The notes beneath the pieces are model-generated. The model was not told the DNA's origin. It saw only the letters and a list, made by a program, of their open reading frames with translations, and searched no databases. Below are positions 54,441 through 63,270 of a stretch of DNA of 64,000 nt, piece after piece. Source of the stretch: Sideroxyarcus sp. (GTDB lineage Bacteria; Pseudomonadota; Gammaproteobacteria; Burkholderiales; Gallionellaceae); the NCBI GenBank assembly GCA_030651895.1, contig JAUSBR010000009.1, positions 62,001 through 126,000 of the forward strand. Reading direction: 5' to 3'. A program made the position numbers and the translations under genes. The first letter of the stretch is position 1; the number at the start of each line of letters is the position of its first letter.

Positions 54441-57236
54441 ATGACCGGCACCAAGCAATTCATCTACGATTTCGAGAATGGCGATGGCAAGAACAAGATG
54501 CTGCTTGGAGGCAAAGGCGCGAACCTCTGCGAGATGACGCAGATCGGCCTCAACGTCCCTCCCGGATTCACCATCACCACCGAAGCCTGCAACGCCTATC
54601 TGGAAAAGAACCAGTTGCCCGCCGGGTTGATGGATTCGGTCAAAACGCACATGAAGGCGCTGGAGAAGAAGACCGGCAAGAGTTTCGGCGGCAAGGACAA
54701 TCCCCTGCTGGTTTCGGTGCGCTCCGGTTCGTCCATGTCCATGCCCGGCATGATGGACACCATCCTCAACCTCGGCCTTAACGAGACTTCGCTCAAGGGC
54801 CTGATCAAGCAGACCGGCAACGAGCGTTTTGCCTACGACACCTATCGCCGTTTCATCCAGCTGTTCGGCAAGATCGCGCTCGACATCAACGACGAGCATT
54901 TCGACGAACGCATGACCGCGATCAAGCGCAAATACGGCGCGCCGCATGACCTGGACCTGAACGTTGACCACCTGAAAGAACTGGTGAAAGACTACCTCGC
55001 CATCGTCGAGAAACACCACGGCAAACCCTTCCCGCAGGACCCCTTCGAACAAATGGAGATCGCGGTGGGCGCGGTGTTCGGTTCGTGGATGGGCAAGCGC
55101 GCGGTGGATTACCGCAAGCAGTTCAAGATCACCAAAGACCAGGCCAACGGCACCGCAGTCAACATCTGCACCATGGTGTTCGGCAACATGGGCAACGATT
55201 CCGGCACCGGCGTCGGCTTCACGCGCAACCCCGGCACCGGCGAGAACCTGATCTACGGCGAATATCTGGTGAACGCGCAGGGCGAGGACGTGGTCGCTGG
55301 CATCCGCACGCCCAAGGCCATCGCCGAGATGGAAAAGGAGATGCCGGAGATCTACCGCCAGCTCATCACGCTGCACAACCGCCTCGAATCGCATTACCAC
55401 GAGGTGCAGGACTTCGAGTTCACCATCGAGAAAGGCATCCTGTATTGCCTGCAGACACGTAACGGCAAGATGAACGCGCGCGGCATGGTGCGCACCTCGG
55501 TGGAAATGTTCAACGAGGGATTGATCGACAAGGAACGCGCACTGCTGCGCATCGAACCGGCCATCCTTGAGCAATTGCTGGTGCCGCAACTGGCGCCCAA
55601 TTTCCACGGCAAATCACTGGCGCAGGGCCTGCCCGCCTCGCCGGGTGCCGCCTCCGGCAAGATCGTGTTCGATGCCGACACCGCCGAAGCACGCGGCCGC
55701 GCCGGCGAGAAGATCATCCTGGTGCGCGAAGAGACCAAACCGGAAGACATCCACGGCTTCTTCCAGGCGCAGGGCATCCTGACCAGCCGCGGCGGCAAGA
55801 CCTCGCACGCAGCAGTCGTTGCGCGCGGTATGGGCAAGCCCTGCGTCTCGGGTTGCGACCAGATCGTCATCAACGACGTGCTGCGCAGCGCGCAGATCGG
55901 CGACACCACATTGCAGGAAGGCGACATCATCACCATCAACGGCAGCACCGGCCATGTGTATGCGGGCGATGTGCCGACGGTGGAGGCGGAGTTCTCCGAG
56001 GAACTGGTCACGCTGTTGTCTTGGGCGGATGAAGTGTCGCGCCTCAAGGTGATGGCGAATGCCGACACCCCCGGCGATGCCGCGCGCGCGCGCGAATTCG
56101 GCGCGATGGGTATCGGCCTGTGCCGCACCGAGCGCATGTTCAACAGCACCGACCGCCTGCCCATCGTGCAGGAAATGATCCTGTCGGAGACGCCGGAAGA
56201 ACGCCAGGCCGCCCTCGACCGCCTGCTGCCGATACAGCGCGCCGACTTCAAGGGCATCTTCAAGGCGATGAAGGGTTTGCCCGTCACCGTGCGCCTGCTC
56301 GATCCGCCGATGCACGAGTTCCTGCCCACCGCAGCACAACTTGAACTGGAGATCGCCCACTTGCACCAGTTGCGCGACACCATCAAGGGACTGGAAGAAC
56401 TGCCCGACACGCTCAAGCTGCTCAACCCCAAGCTGTACCAGCAATATGCCGACGGCCTGACCAAGCTCATGGGCGGGCTGGGCGACTTCAAGGAATCGCA
56501 TCTGGAAGAGGATGTGATCAGCAGAAAAGAGATTGTGCTGAAGAAAGTGCGCGCGCTGGCCGAGGTCAACCCGATGCTGGGCCACCGCGGCGTGCGCCTG
56601 GGCATCACCTATCCCGAAATCTACTCGATGCAGATACGCGCCGTGCTGGAAGCCGCCGCGCTGTGCGCCAAGGAAGGACTGGAGATCTACCCAGAGATCA
56701 TGGTGCCGCAAGTGGCCACCGTGGAAGAGCTTAAGCGCATCCACAGCTATGTGCAGCGCATCCATGAAGAAGTGGAAGCGACCCACGGTATCAACGTGAA
56801 GTTCAAGTTCGGCTCCATGCTAGAAGTGGTGCGTGCCTGCGTGCGCGCCGGACGCATGGCCGAGACCGCCGAGTTCTTCTCCTTCGGCACCAATGACCTC
56901 ACCCAGGCCACCTTCTCGTTCAGCCGCGAAGATGCCGAGAACAAGTTCCTGCCCGCCTACACCGAGACCGGCATCCTCGAAGATAACCCGTTCGAAGTAC
57001 TCGACATCAAGGGCGTGGGACAGCTGATGAAGATGGCGGTAGGCAAAGGTCGCACGACCAACCCGGAACTGAAAGTCGGCATCTGCGGCGAACACGGCGG
57101 CCACCCCGGCTCCATCCGCTTCTGCCACCACATCGGCCTCAACTACGTCTCCTGCTCCGGCCCGCGCGTGCCCATCGCACGACTGGCGGCGGCGCAGGCG
57201 AAGTTGCTGGAGGACAAGTATCAGGAACCGAACTGA
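54441..57236 (+). CDS. ppdK: Pyruvate, phosphate dikinase
   Basis: This 931-residue enzyme interconverts pyruvate + ATP + Pi and PEP + AMP + PPi. The N-terminal ATP-grasp part carries FENGDGKNKMLLGGKGANL and GFTRNPGTGENLIYGEYL. The phosphohistidine is in RGGKTSHAAVVARGMGKP. The C-terminal barrel has GTNDLTQATFSFSREDAE and the catalytic Cys in CGEHGGHPGS. The start is the ATG at 54441 with AGGGGGAAG upstream; an ATG 27 nt earlier is less well placed. With the two-subunit pyruvate carboxylase downstream it could serve gluconeogenesis or anaplerosis. Confidence 0.96.
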   Translation: MTGTKQFIYDFENGDGKNKMLLGGKGANLCEMTQIGLNVPPGFTITTEACNAYLEKNQLPAGLMDSVKTHMKALEKKTGKSFGGKDNPLLVSVRSGSSMSMPGMMDTILNLGLNETSLKGLIKQTGNERFAYDTYRRFIQLFGKIALDINDEHFDERMTAIKRKYGAPHDLDLNVDHLKELVKDYLAIVEKHHGKPFPQDPFEQMEIAVGAVFGSWMGKRAVDYRKQFKITKDQANGTAVNICTMVFGNMGNDSGTGVGFTRNPGTGENLIYGEYLVNAQGEDVVAGIRTPKAIAEMEKEMPEIYRQLITLHNRLESHYHEVQDFEFTIEKGILYCLQTRNGKMNARGMVRTSVEMFNEGLIDKERALLRIEPAILEQLLVPQLAPNFHGKSLAQGLPASPGAASGKIVFDADTAEARGRAGEKIILVREETKPEDIHGFFQAQGILTSRGGKTSHAAVVARGMGKPCVSGCDQIVINDVLRSAQIGDTTLQEGDIITINGSTGHVYAGDVPTVEAEFSEELVTLLSWADEVSRLKVMANADTPGDAARAREFGAMGIGLCRTERMFNSTDRLPIVQEMILSETPEERQAALDRLLPIQRADFKGIFKAMKGLPVTVRLLDPPMHEFLPTAAQLELEIAHLHQLRDTIKGLEELPDTLKLLNPKLYQQYADGLTKLMGGLGDFKESHLEEDVISRKEIVLKKVRALAEVNPMLGHRGVRLGITYPEIYSMQIRAVLEAAALCAKEGLEIYPEIMVPQVATVEELKRIHSYVQRIHEEVEATHGINVKFKFGSMLEVVRACVRAGRMAETAEFFSFGTNDLTQATFSFSREDAENKFLPAYTETGILEDNPFEVLDIKGVGQLMKMAVGKGRTTNPELKVGICGEHGGHPGSIRFCHHIGLNYVSCSGPRVPIARLAAAQAKLLEDKYQEPN

Positions 57237-57351
57237 GATAGCCTTATTGCTTGCAACAAATGAAGAGATTAGGAACGGAACGCCCTTTCTCTTCATTTGG
57301 CACAGCTGCGCTATTCAACAATTTCTCTTTGATTCGATTTAAATTACCGCG

Positions 57352-58620
57352 ATGATCATTACAATGAAGCACACCACTCGAAGCATATTCTTGTTCGCAT
57401 TGCTATCAGGAGTGATCACATTACATTCTCCCTTAGCAATTGCCACGAATGAGGCTGATCAACGATTACGAGACGCGATAGTCCACAACAATTTGCAAAA
57501 AGCAAAAAATGAAATCGCACTCGGCGCCAATGTGAATTCAATTGATTCGACAGGTACTCAACCAATCCATTACGCAAATGCCCAACTTGCCAAGTTGCTT
57601 CTTGACTCAGGGGCAAAATTTGACGCCACAGACAACCGTGGAGAACAACCGATTCATCATGCAGGCAAAAGTGGTGATACAGAGCTTCTTAAAGTACTAC
57701 TCTCAGCAGGTGCAAAAATTGATGCCCCAAACCAGGATGGTTTGCAGCCCATTCACTTTGCCGTAATTGGAAAACACAGTGAAATGGTTAAGGCTCTATT
57801 AGCTGCTGGAGCAAATCCAAATGCTCAGGCTAGCAATGGATTACCGCTTGTGAATTTCGCCTTCGCAGCATGGATTGCGAGTGGAAAGGATGACATCCTG
57901 AGATATTTACTTGCTGCCGGAGCAAAGATTGATGCAACAGATAAGAACACAGTAAGTGTAATTCAAAAAGCTGCTTTCAGCGCAACTCCTGAATTGATAA
58001 AGGCACTGTTGGCTGCTGGCGTGAAAGTGGATACAGCAGATGCCAAAGGTATACAACTAATTCATGCAGCAGCAACAAACCCCAATACTGAGATACTCAA
58101 ATATTTACTCTCAATCGGCGCAAAAGCAGATGTGGCAAACAATTGGGGGGATCAGCCATTACACTTTGCGGCGATTACGGGAAACATGGATGCAATCAAC
58201 ATCCTTGTGAAGTCTGGTGCAAAAATTGCCGCCCCAAATGCTGCCGGCATTCAAGCGATTCATCTTGCCTCGACTTCTGGCAATCCCGCGCTTATCCAAT
58301 TTTTAGTGAACACTGGTGCCAGTGCAAACGCCATAGACCTCAATGGGAGTCGCCCCTTGCATTTTGCCGCTATAAAAGGAAATGCACTGTCTATTAAGAC
58401 ACTTATTGCAGCTGGGGCTGAGATTAACGCATCAGATAATCAAGGCAACCTCCCTATTCATCAGGCGGCGTGGAGTGGAAAAACTGAAAATGTTCAGGCC
58501 ATCCTTGATGGTGGCGGGCAAATTGATACTAAAAATAATGCTGGCAAAACACCTTTTGATATAGCCACACAGCGAGAACACAAAGTCGTAATTGAATTGC
58601 TACAGCATGCGAAAAAATAA
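57352..58620 (+). CDS. Exported ankyrin-repeat protein
   Basis: This is a 422-residue protein with an N-terminal signal peptide (FLFALLSGVITLHSPLAIA, cleavage near ATNEAD) followed by about eleven ankyrin repeats of ~33 residues. The repeats show the usual consensus: GTQPIHYANAQLAKLLLDSG, GEQPIHHAGKSGDTELLKVL, GDQPLHFAAITGNMDAINIL, QGNLPIHQAAWSGKTENVQA. A protein-binding or envelope role is expected, without a known target. The gene is AT-richer than ppdK and pyc genes, which hints at acquisition. The start was taken at the first ATG; an ATG 12 nt later (MKHTTRS) also serves. Confidence 0.88.
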   Translation: MIITMKHTTRSIFLFALLSGVITLHSPLAIATNEADQRLRDAIVHNNLQKAKNEIALGANVNSIDSTGTQPIHYANAQLAKLLLDSGAKFDATDNRGEQPIHHAGKSGDTELLKVLLSAGAKIDAPNQDGLQPIHFAVIGKHSEMVKALLAAGANPNAQASNGLPLVNFAFAAWIASGKDDILRYLLAAGAKIDATDKNTVSVIQKAAFSATPELIKALLAAGVKVDTADAKGIQLIHAAATNPNTEILKYLLSIGAKADVANNWGDQPLHFAAITGNMDAINILVKSGAKIAAPNAAGIQAIHLASTSGNPALIQFLVNTGASANAIDLNGSRPLHFAAIKGNALSIKTLIAAGAEINASDNQGNLPIHQAAWSGKTENVQAILDGGGQIDTKNNAGKTPFDIATQREHKVVIELLQHAKK

Positions 58621-58650
58621 AATGGACGGGAGTATTTCCAATTCCAATGG

Positions 58651-58682
58651 CGAAGAGGGGTGCGATATCGCACCCCTCTTCG
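58651..58682. terminator. 32-bp perfect palindrome
   Basis: CGAAGAGGGGTGCGAT and its exact complement form a 16-bp stem with no loop, lying between the convergent ankyrin and oadA genes. The two flanks lack a long T run, so termination is possible but unproven. Confidence 0.55.
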
Positions 58683-58695
58683 TTTGCAGCTGACC

Positions 58696-58725
58696 GCGTG
58701 GGCACAAGGAACGTGCCCACCCTAC
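58696..58725. repeat. GTAGGG-type small inverted repeat
   Basis: GTGGGCAC (58698-58705) and GTGCCCAC (58713-58720) with a 7-nt loop, the right side followed by CCTAC (complement GTAGG). It resembles common intergenic repeats beginning GTAGGGTGGGCAC. It precedes the oadA stop. Confidence 0.55.
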
Positions 58726-58732
58726 ACTGACC

Positions 58733-60580
58733 TTACTCGGTAGCCTGAATCTCCACCAGCGTCTCGTCCGGCGACACGCTGTCGCCCTTCTTCACATGCA
58801 CGCTGATAACGACGCCGCTCAGTGGGGCCTGGATCTCGTTCTCCATCTTCATGGCTTCGATGACCAGCACGCCGTCGCCCGCTTCCACCTTGTCGCCGAT
58901 CTTGGCTTTGACATCGACGATGGTGCCGGGCATGGCGGTGGTGACGCAGCCTTGATGTGAAGGGCGCGGACGGTTGCCGCCGCCGACTTGTTGCGCAGCA
59001 GCCTTCTTTTTGCCGCCTTGTTTGCCGCCGCTCACTTCGATCTCGTTCAGCGTCTCGATCATAACCTCTTCGGAGATGCCGTCGACGGAGACATAGAACG
59101 GACGCTGCTCTTCGCCGTGGTGGCCGCTGCCGGTGAGTTTGATGTGGAAGGTCTCGCCGTGCAGGGTGACCTTGAACTCGTTGGGCGCGTAACGCTCGGT
59201 GGTGTGGGTGGCCGCTTCCTTGGGCTGCAGCACTTCGGGCTTGAGCGTGTTGGCATTGCGCTCCTGCAGGAAGGTCTTGCCCAGGTCGGGGAACATGGCG
59301 TAGGTGAGCACGTCTTCTTCGCTCTGCGCGAAGGTCTCGCTCTCGACCTTGAGGCGGCTCATCTCGTCTTCCAGCATATCCGCTGGACGGCAGGTCATCA
59401 CTTCGGCATCACCGACCGCCTGTGCCCTGATCTTCTCGTTGATCTTGCCGGGCGCTTTGCCGTACTGGCCGAGCAGGTAGTTCTTCACTTCGTTGGTGAC
59501 GGACTTGTAACGCTCGCCGGTGAGCACATTGAGAACCGCTTGGGTGCCGACGATCTGCGAGGTCGGTGTGACCAGCGGCGGATAACCCATGTCCTCGCGC
59601 ACGCGCGGGATCTCGGCCAGCACCTCGTTCATGCGGCTGAGCGCGTCCAGTTCCTTGAGTTGGTTGGACAGATTGGAGATCATGCCGCCCGGCACCTGGT
59701 TGACCAGCACGCGCGTATCGACGCCGGTGAAGGCGCTCTCGAACTGCCAGTATTTTTTGCGGACTTCGACGAAGTAGGCAGTGACTTCCTGCATCGCCGC
59801 GAGGTCGAGGCCAGTGTCGTATTCGGTACCGCGCAGCGCGGCGACCACGCTCTCGGTCGAGGAATGGCTGGCGCCTTCACCGAACGATGAGTTGCAGGTG
59901 TCAATCATGGTGGCGCCCGCTTCCACTGCCTTGAGGATACACATCGCGGACAGGCCGGAGGTGGAGTGGCTGTGCAGGTGGATCGGCACGCTTACGGCGG
60001 CGCGCAAGGCCTTGACCAGCTCGAAGGTGGAATACGGCGTGAGCAGGCCGGCCATGTCCTTGATGGCGATGGAGTCGCAGCCGAGCGCTTCCAGTTCTGC
60101 AGCCATGGTAGCGAAGGTGGCGATGTCGTGCACCGGGCTGGTGGTGTAGCTGATACAGCCTTCGGCATGCTTGCCCGACTTCTTCACCGCCTCGATGGAG
60201 ACGCGCAGATTGCGCATGTCGTTCATCGCGTCGAAGATGCGGAACACGTCCACGCCGTTGTCGGCGGATTTCTTCACGAAGGCACGCACCACGTCGTCGG
60301 AATAGTGGCGATAACCGAGCAGATTCTGGCCGCGCAGCAGCATCTGGATGCGCGTGTTCGGCAAGGCCTTGCGCAGGCGCTTCAGACGCTCCCACGGGTC
60401 TTCTTTCAGGAAGCGCACGCAGGAATCGAAGGTCGCCCCGCCCCACGCTTCCAGCGACCAGAAGCCGATGCTGTCCAGCTTGGAACAGATGGGCAGCATG
60501 TCGTCGGTGCGCATGCGCGTGGCGATCATGGATTGGTGTCCGTCGCGCAGTACCAGTTCGGAGATTTGTGTCTTTGCCAT
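58733..60580 (-). CDS. Pyruvate carboxylase subunit B / oxaloacetate decarboxylase alpha-type (biotin-carboxyl-carrier) protein
   Basis: This is a 615-residue carboxyltransferase with a C-terminal biotin domain. The N-terminal barrel begins ELVLRDGHQSMIATRMRTDD and includes the biotin-carboxylate catalytic Lys region IKDMAGLLTP and HSHSTSGLSAM. The biotinyl-Lys motif EAMKMENE lies about 40 residues from the end. No oadB or oadG is nearby, and a biotin carboxylase follows upstream, so the pair most likely forms a two-subunit pyruvate carboxylase making oxaloacetate. The subunits are 26 bp apart. Confidence 0.92.
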   Translation of the reverse strand: MAKTQISELVLRDGHQSMIATRMRTDDMLPICSKLDSIGFWSLEAWGGATFDSCVRFLKEDPWERLKRLRKALPNTRIQMLLRGQNLLGYRHYSDDVVRAFVKKSADNGVDVFRIFDAMNDMRNLRVSIEAVKKSGKHAEGCISYTTSPVHDIATFATMAAELEALGCDSIAIKDMAGLLTPYSTFELVKALRAAVSVPIHLHSHSTSGLSAMCILKAVEAGATMIDTCNSSFGEGASHSSTESVVAALRGTEYDTGLDLAAMQEVTAYFVEVRKKYWQFESAFTGVDTRVLVNQVPGGMISNLSNQLKELDALSRMNEVLAEIPRVREDMGYPPLVTPTSQIVGTQAVLNVLTGERYKSVTNEVKNYLLGQYGKAPGKINEKIRAQAVGDAEVMTCRPADMLEDEMSRLKVESETFAQSEEDVLTYAMFPDLGKTFLQERNANTLKPEVLQPKEAATHTTERYAPNEFKVTLHGETFHIKLTGSGHHGEEQRPFYVSVDGISEEVMIETLNEIEVSGGKQGGKKKAAAQQVGGGNRPRPSHQGCVTTAMPGTIVDVKAKIGDKVEAGDGVLVIEAMKMENEIQAPLSGVVISVHVKKGDSVSPDETLVEIQATE

Positions 60581-60606
60581 GGTGTTAGCTTACGTAAAGA
60601 TTGATG

Positions 60607-62025
60607 TTAGATGCCTTCGTGTGCCGCAATGGCGGCCGCGATCACCGCCGCCCTGAGTTCCGGCGGAACCTTGGTGATGTAATCCACCAGTTCCGGGTGG
60701 GACTCGACGAAGCTGGTATTGAAATCCGCGTTCCTGAAATCGGGATGCTGCAGGATCTCCTGGTAATACGGGATGGTCGTCTTCACGCCGTACACCACCA
60801 TGTCGCTCAGCGCACGGCGGCCGCGCTCGACCACGCCTTCCCAGGTGAGCGCCCAGACAGTGAGCTTGGCGCACATCGAATCGAAATACGGCGGGATGAC
60901 ATAGCCGCTGTACATGGCGGCGTCGATACGCACACCGGGACCGCCGGGTGCGTAGTAACGCGTGATCTTGCCGAAGCTGGGCAGGAAACCGTTCTTGGGA
61001 TCTTCCGCGTTGATGCGGAACTCCATCGCGTAACCGCGGAACTGCACGTCTTCCTGTTTGTATTGCAGCGGCAGACCGTCGGCGATGCGGATCTGCTCCT
61101 GCACGATGTCGATGCCGGTGATGGATTCGGTCACGGTGTGCTCGACCTGCACGCGCGTGTTCATCTCCATGAAATAGAAATCGCCGCTCTGGTCGAGCAA
61201 AAACTCGACCGTGCCCGCGTTCTCGTAACCGACCGCATGGCAGGCCTTCACCGCCAGCGAACCGATGTATTCGCGCTGCGCGGGTGTGATCTGCGGCGAG
61301 GGAGCGATCTCGATGAGTTTCTGGTTGCGGCGCTGGATGGAGCAGTCGCGCTCGAACAGGTGGATGGCGTTGCCGTGGCTGTCGCCCAGCACCTGCACTT
61401 CGATATGCTTGGGATTGACCACGCATTTCTCGAGGAATACTTCCGGCTTGCCGAAGGCCTTACTGGCCTCGGAGATCACGCGGTCGTAGTTGGCGAGCAG
61501 GTCTTTCTCGTTGTCACAACGGCGGATGCCGCGCCCGCCGCCGCCGTTGGTGGCCTTGAGCATGACGGGGTAACCGATCTGTTTGGCCAGCACACGCGCT
61601 TCTTCGACATCGGCAAGGTTACCTTCGCTGCCGGGCACGCAGGGGATACCGGCATTGATCATGGCGGTGCGCGCCTGGATCTTGTCGCCCATCTGGCGGA
61701 TCACATCGGCGCTCGGGCCGATGAACTTGATGCCGCGGCGTTCGCAGATCTCGGCCAGCTCGGGATTCTCGGAAAGGAAACCGTAGCCGGGATGCAGGGC
61801 ATCGCAGCCGGAAGTCACGGCGACATTGACGATGTTATGCGCATTCAGATAGCCGGAGACCGGCTCTGCACCGAGGTTGTAGGCTTCGTCCGCTTTCTTG
61901 ACATGCAATGCCTGACGATCCGCATCTGTATAGATGGCGACCGACTTGATGCCCATCTCTGAGCACGCACGCACGATGCGAACTGCGATCTCTCCTCGGT
62001 TGGCGACGAGTATTTTTTTAATCAC
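60607..62025 (-). CDS. Biotin carboxylase / pyruvate carboxylase subunit A
   Basis: This is a 472-residue ATP-grasp biotin carboxylase. ILVANRGEIAVRIVRA is at the N-terminus, the glycine-rich ATP loop is ATNGGGGRGIRRC, FFME...NTRVQVEHTVTE is seen as MEMNTRVQVEH, and PGYGFLSENPELAEIC is conserved. A GTG at 62025 (VIKKILVANRG) is taken as the start. Upstream sequence is open to 62172 but is not conserved. It carboxylates the biotin of the protein encoded downstream. Fatty-acid accC is a less likely identity because the partner is OadA-like. Confidence 0.92.
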   Translation of the reverse strand: MIKKILVANRGEIAVRIVRACSEMGIKSVAIYTDADRQALHVKKADEAYNLGAEPVSGYLNAHNIVNVAVTSGCDALHPGYGFLSENPELAEICERRGIKFIGPSADVIRQMGDKIQARTAMINAGIPCVPGSEGNLADVEEARVLAKQIGYPVMLKATNGGGGRGIRRCDNEKDLLANYDRVISEASKAFGKPEVFLEKCVVNPKHIEVQVLGDSHGNAIHLFERDCSIQRRNQKLIEIAPSPQITPAQREYIGSLAVKACHAVGYENAGTVEFLLDQSGDFYFMEMNTRVQVEHTVTESITGIDIVQEQIRIADGLPLQYKQEDVQFRGYAMEFRINAEDPKNGFLPSFGKITRYYAPGGPGVRIDAAMYSGYVIPPYFDSMCAKLTVWALTWEGVVERGRRALSDMVVYGVKTTIPYYQEILQHPDFRNADFNTSFVESHPELVDYITKVPPELRAAVIAAAIAAHEGI

Positions 62026-62211
62026 GGGGATTTCCAATTTTGATTCGGCACGCAACTGCTGAATTGTAACATTCGACCCCGCCGAATGAGCCGATTTGGG
62101 GGAAATTTTCCCGAAAAAGTGCTGCGAAAGGAACTGATGAACGAGAGAGAACTGCAAAAATAAACTCGACAACGTTTATCAGATACCGCATGGAACCCAA
62201 TGCGGGCGGGG

Positions 62212-62237
62212 ATTTAAACTGTATGCACAGTTTAAAT
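62212..62237. promoter_or_regulatory. 26-bp palindrome upstream of the pyruvate carboxylase genes
   Basis: ATTTAAACTGT (62212-62222), a 4-nt spacer and ACAGTTTAAAT (62227-62237) form an 11-bp perfect inverted repeat. It lies between the radical SAM gene and the carboxylase operon. It may be a transcription-factor operator. CTGT-N4-ACAG is not the Escherichia coli LexA box spacing. Confidence 0.5.
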
Positions 62238-62321
62238 GGACTCCGACCAGCCACGGGCCGTCGTCATCAAGAATACAACACCACTCTGCCACTGCGTATG
62301 CAGGAGGCATGTGCGAGCAGG

Positions 62322-63164
62322 TCAGGCCGAAACCCGCACATCCACACCCAAGGCCCGGATGCGCGCCGCAAAGCGCTCCAACTCAGCTTCCGGCAATGCG
62401 CTCAGGCGCGGGGCCTCTTCCTGCAACGAAGGCCGTGCCAGACCATAGATCAGCACGCCCCGGGGCCGGATACCCCCGCGCTGCAGGCCATTGAGGAAGT
62501 CCACATAGTCGTCTTCGTCCCGGCTGCTTGGCGCGATGCCGTCGATCGCGAACCAGCAGGTCTGCAACCAGGTGTTCGGACAGCAGGAGATCGCGCTGAC
62601 GAGGTTCTGCTGCACCTTGTCCATCGTCATCTTCGTATCGTTGACCAGCGCCATGCCCGCCTCGCTGGCGCGGTCCAGCTTGAACCAGACTTCGCCGTTA
62701 AGCTGCGCCATGCGGCGCAGTCCCTGCTGCACGTTGTCTCGCTGCATCAGGCTGCCGTTGGTGATGAGAACCAGTTTCAGTTCGGCAGGTTTGAGCCTGC
62801 CGACAAGTTCGATGACCTCGTTGAATTCCTGCGCGCTGGTCGGCTCGCCGTTGCCGGACAGCGCGATGTCGTTGATGCGCCGCGCCTCCGGCGGCACGCG
62901 CTGCATGAAATCGCCGTGCTGCAAATCGTGCAGAAAACCGCCGAGCTCCTTTTCCAGCAAAGCCAGATCGACCGGCGGCGCGGTGCCGCGCGTGAGCTCC
63001 GGCACCTGGCAATAGATGCAGCGCCAGTTGCAGGCATTGTTGGTGTTGAGATTGACGCCGATGGAGACACCACCCGCGCGGCGCGAGACGACGGGATAGA
63101 CATAGCGCAGCCCGGCGCTGTCGCGGCTGTGGTCGGTAACGTTCAATTTGGATATTTCAGTCAT
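62322..63164 (-). CDS. Radical SAM protein
   Basis: This 280-residue radical SAM protein has the cluster motif CNWRCIYC (CxxxCxYC), a following SGNGEPTSAQEF segment that resembles the MoaA-like GGEP motif, and LITNGSLM. A likely SPASM-like extension is absent: the C-terminus is short, with no extra Cys cluster. The family assignment (wybutosine/'radical SAM, Tyw1-like') is uncertain and the substrate is not known. The start was taken at the ATG before TEISKLNVTDHS; a GTG-type extension upstream is unlikely. Confidence 0.8.
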   Translation of the reverse strand: MTEISKLNVTDHSRDSAGLRYVYPVVSRRAGGVSIGVNLNTNNACNWRCIYCQVPELTRGTAPPVDLALLEKELGGFLHDLQHGDFMQRVPPEARRINDIALSGNGEPTSAQEFNEVIELVGRLKPAELKLVLITNGSLMQRDNVQQGLRRMAQLNGEVWFKLDRASEAGMALVNDTKMTMDKVQQNLVSAISCCPNTWLQTCWFAIDGIAPSSRDEDDYVDFLNGLQRGGIRPRGVLIYGLARPSLQEEAPRLSALPEAELERFAARIRALGVDVRVSA

Positions 63165-63180
63165 CAGTGGATACAACCTC

Positions 63181-63264
63181 GTAGGGCGCAATAAGCATAG
63201 CGCATTGCGCCGGATACAGGCATTACATCATTCGGCGCAATGCCCGTGGGTTATTGCGCCCTAC
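63181..63264. repeat. GTAGGG-type intergenic inverted repeat (intact copy)
   Basis: GTAGGGCGCAATAA (63181-63194) and TTATTGCGCCCTAC (63251-63264) are perfect 14-bp inverted repeats. A second nested pair, GCATTGCGCCG with its complement CGGCGCAATGC, lies inside. It resembles the copy at 2491-2601. It fills the 106-bp gap before the immunity-like gene. Confidence 0.75.
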
Positions 63265-63270
63265 ACCAGC

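Noticed and set aside
58733-62025. Na+-pumping oxaloacetate decarboxylase
   Set aside because: The alpha-type subunit is present but no OadB or OadG gene adjoins, while a biotin carboxylase does; a two-subunit pyruvate carboxylase is the simpler reading.
62212-62237. LexA (SOS) box
   Set aside because: The CTGT and ACAG halves are 4 bp apart, not the 8 bp between CTGT and ACAG of the Escherichia coli box.
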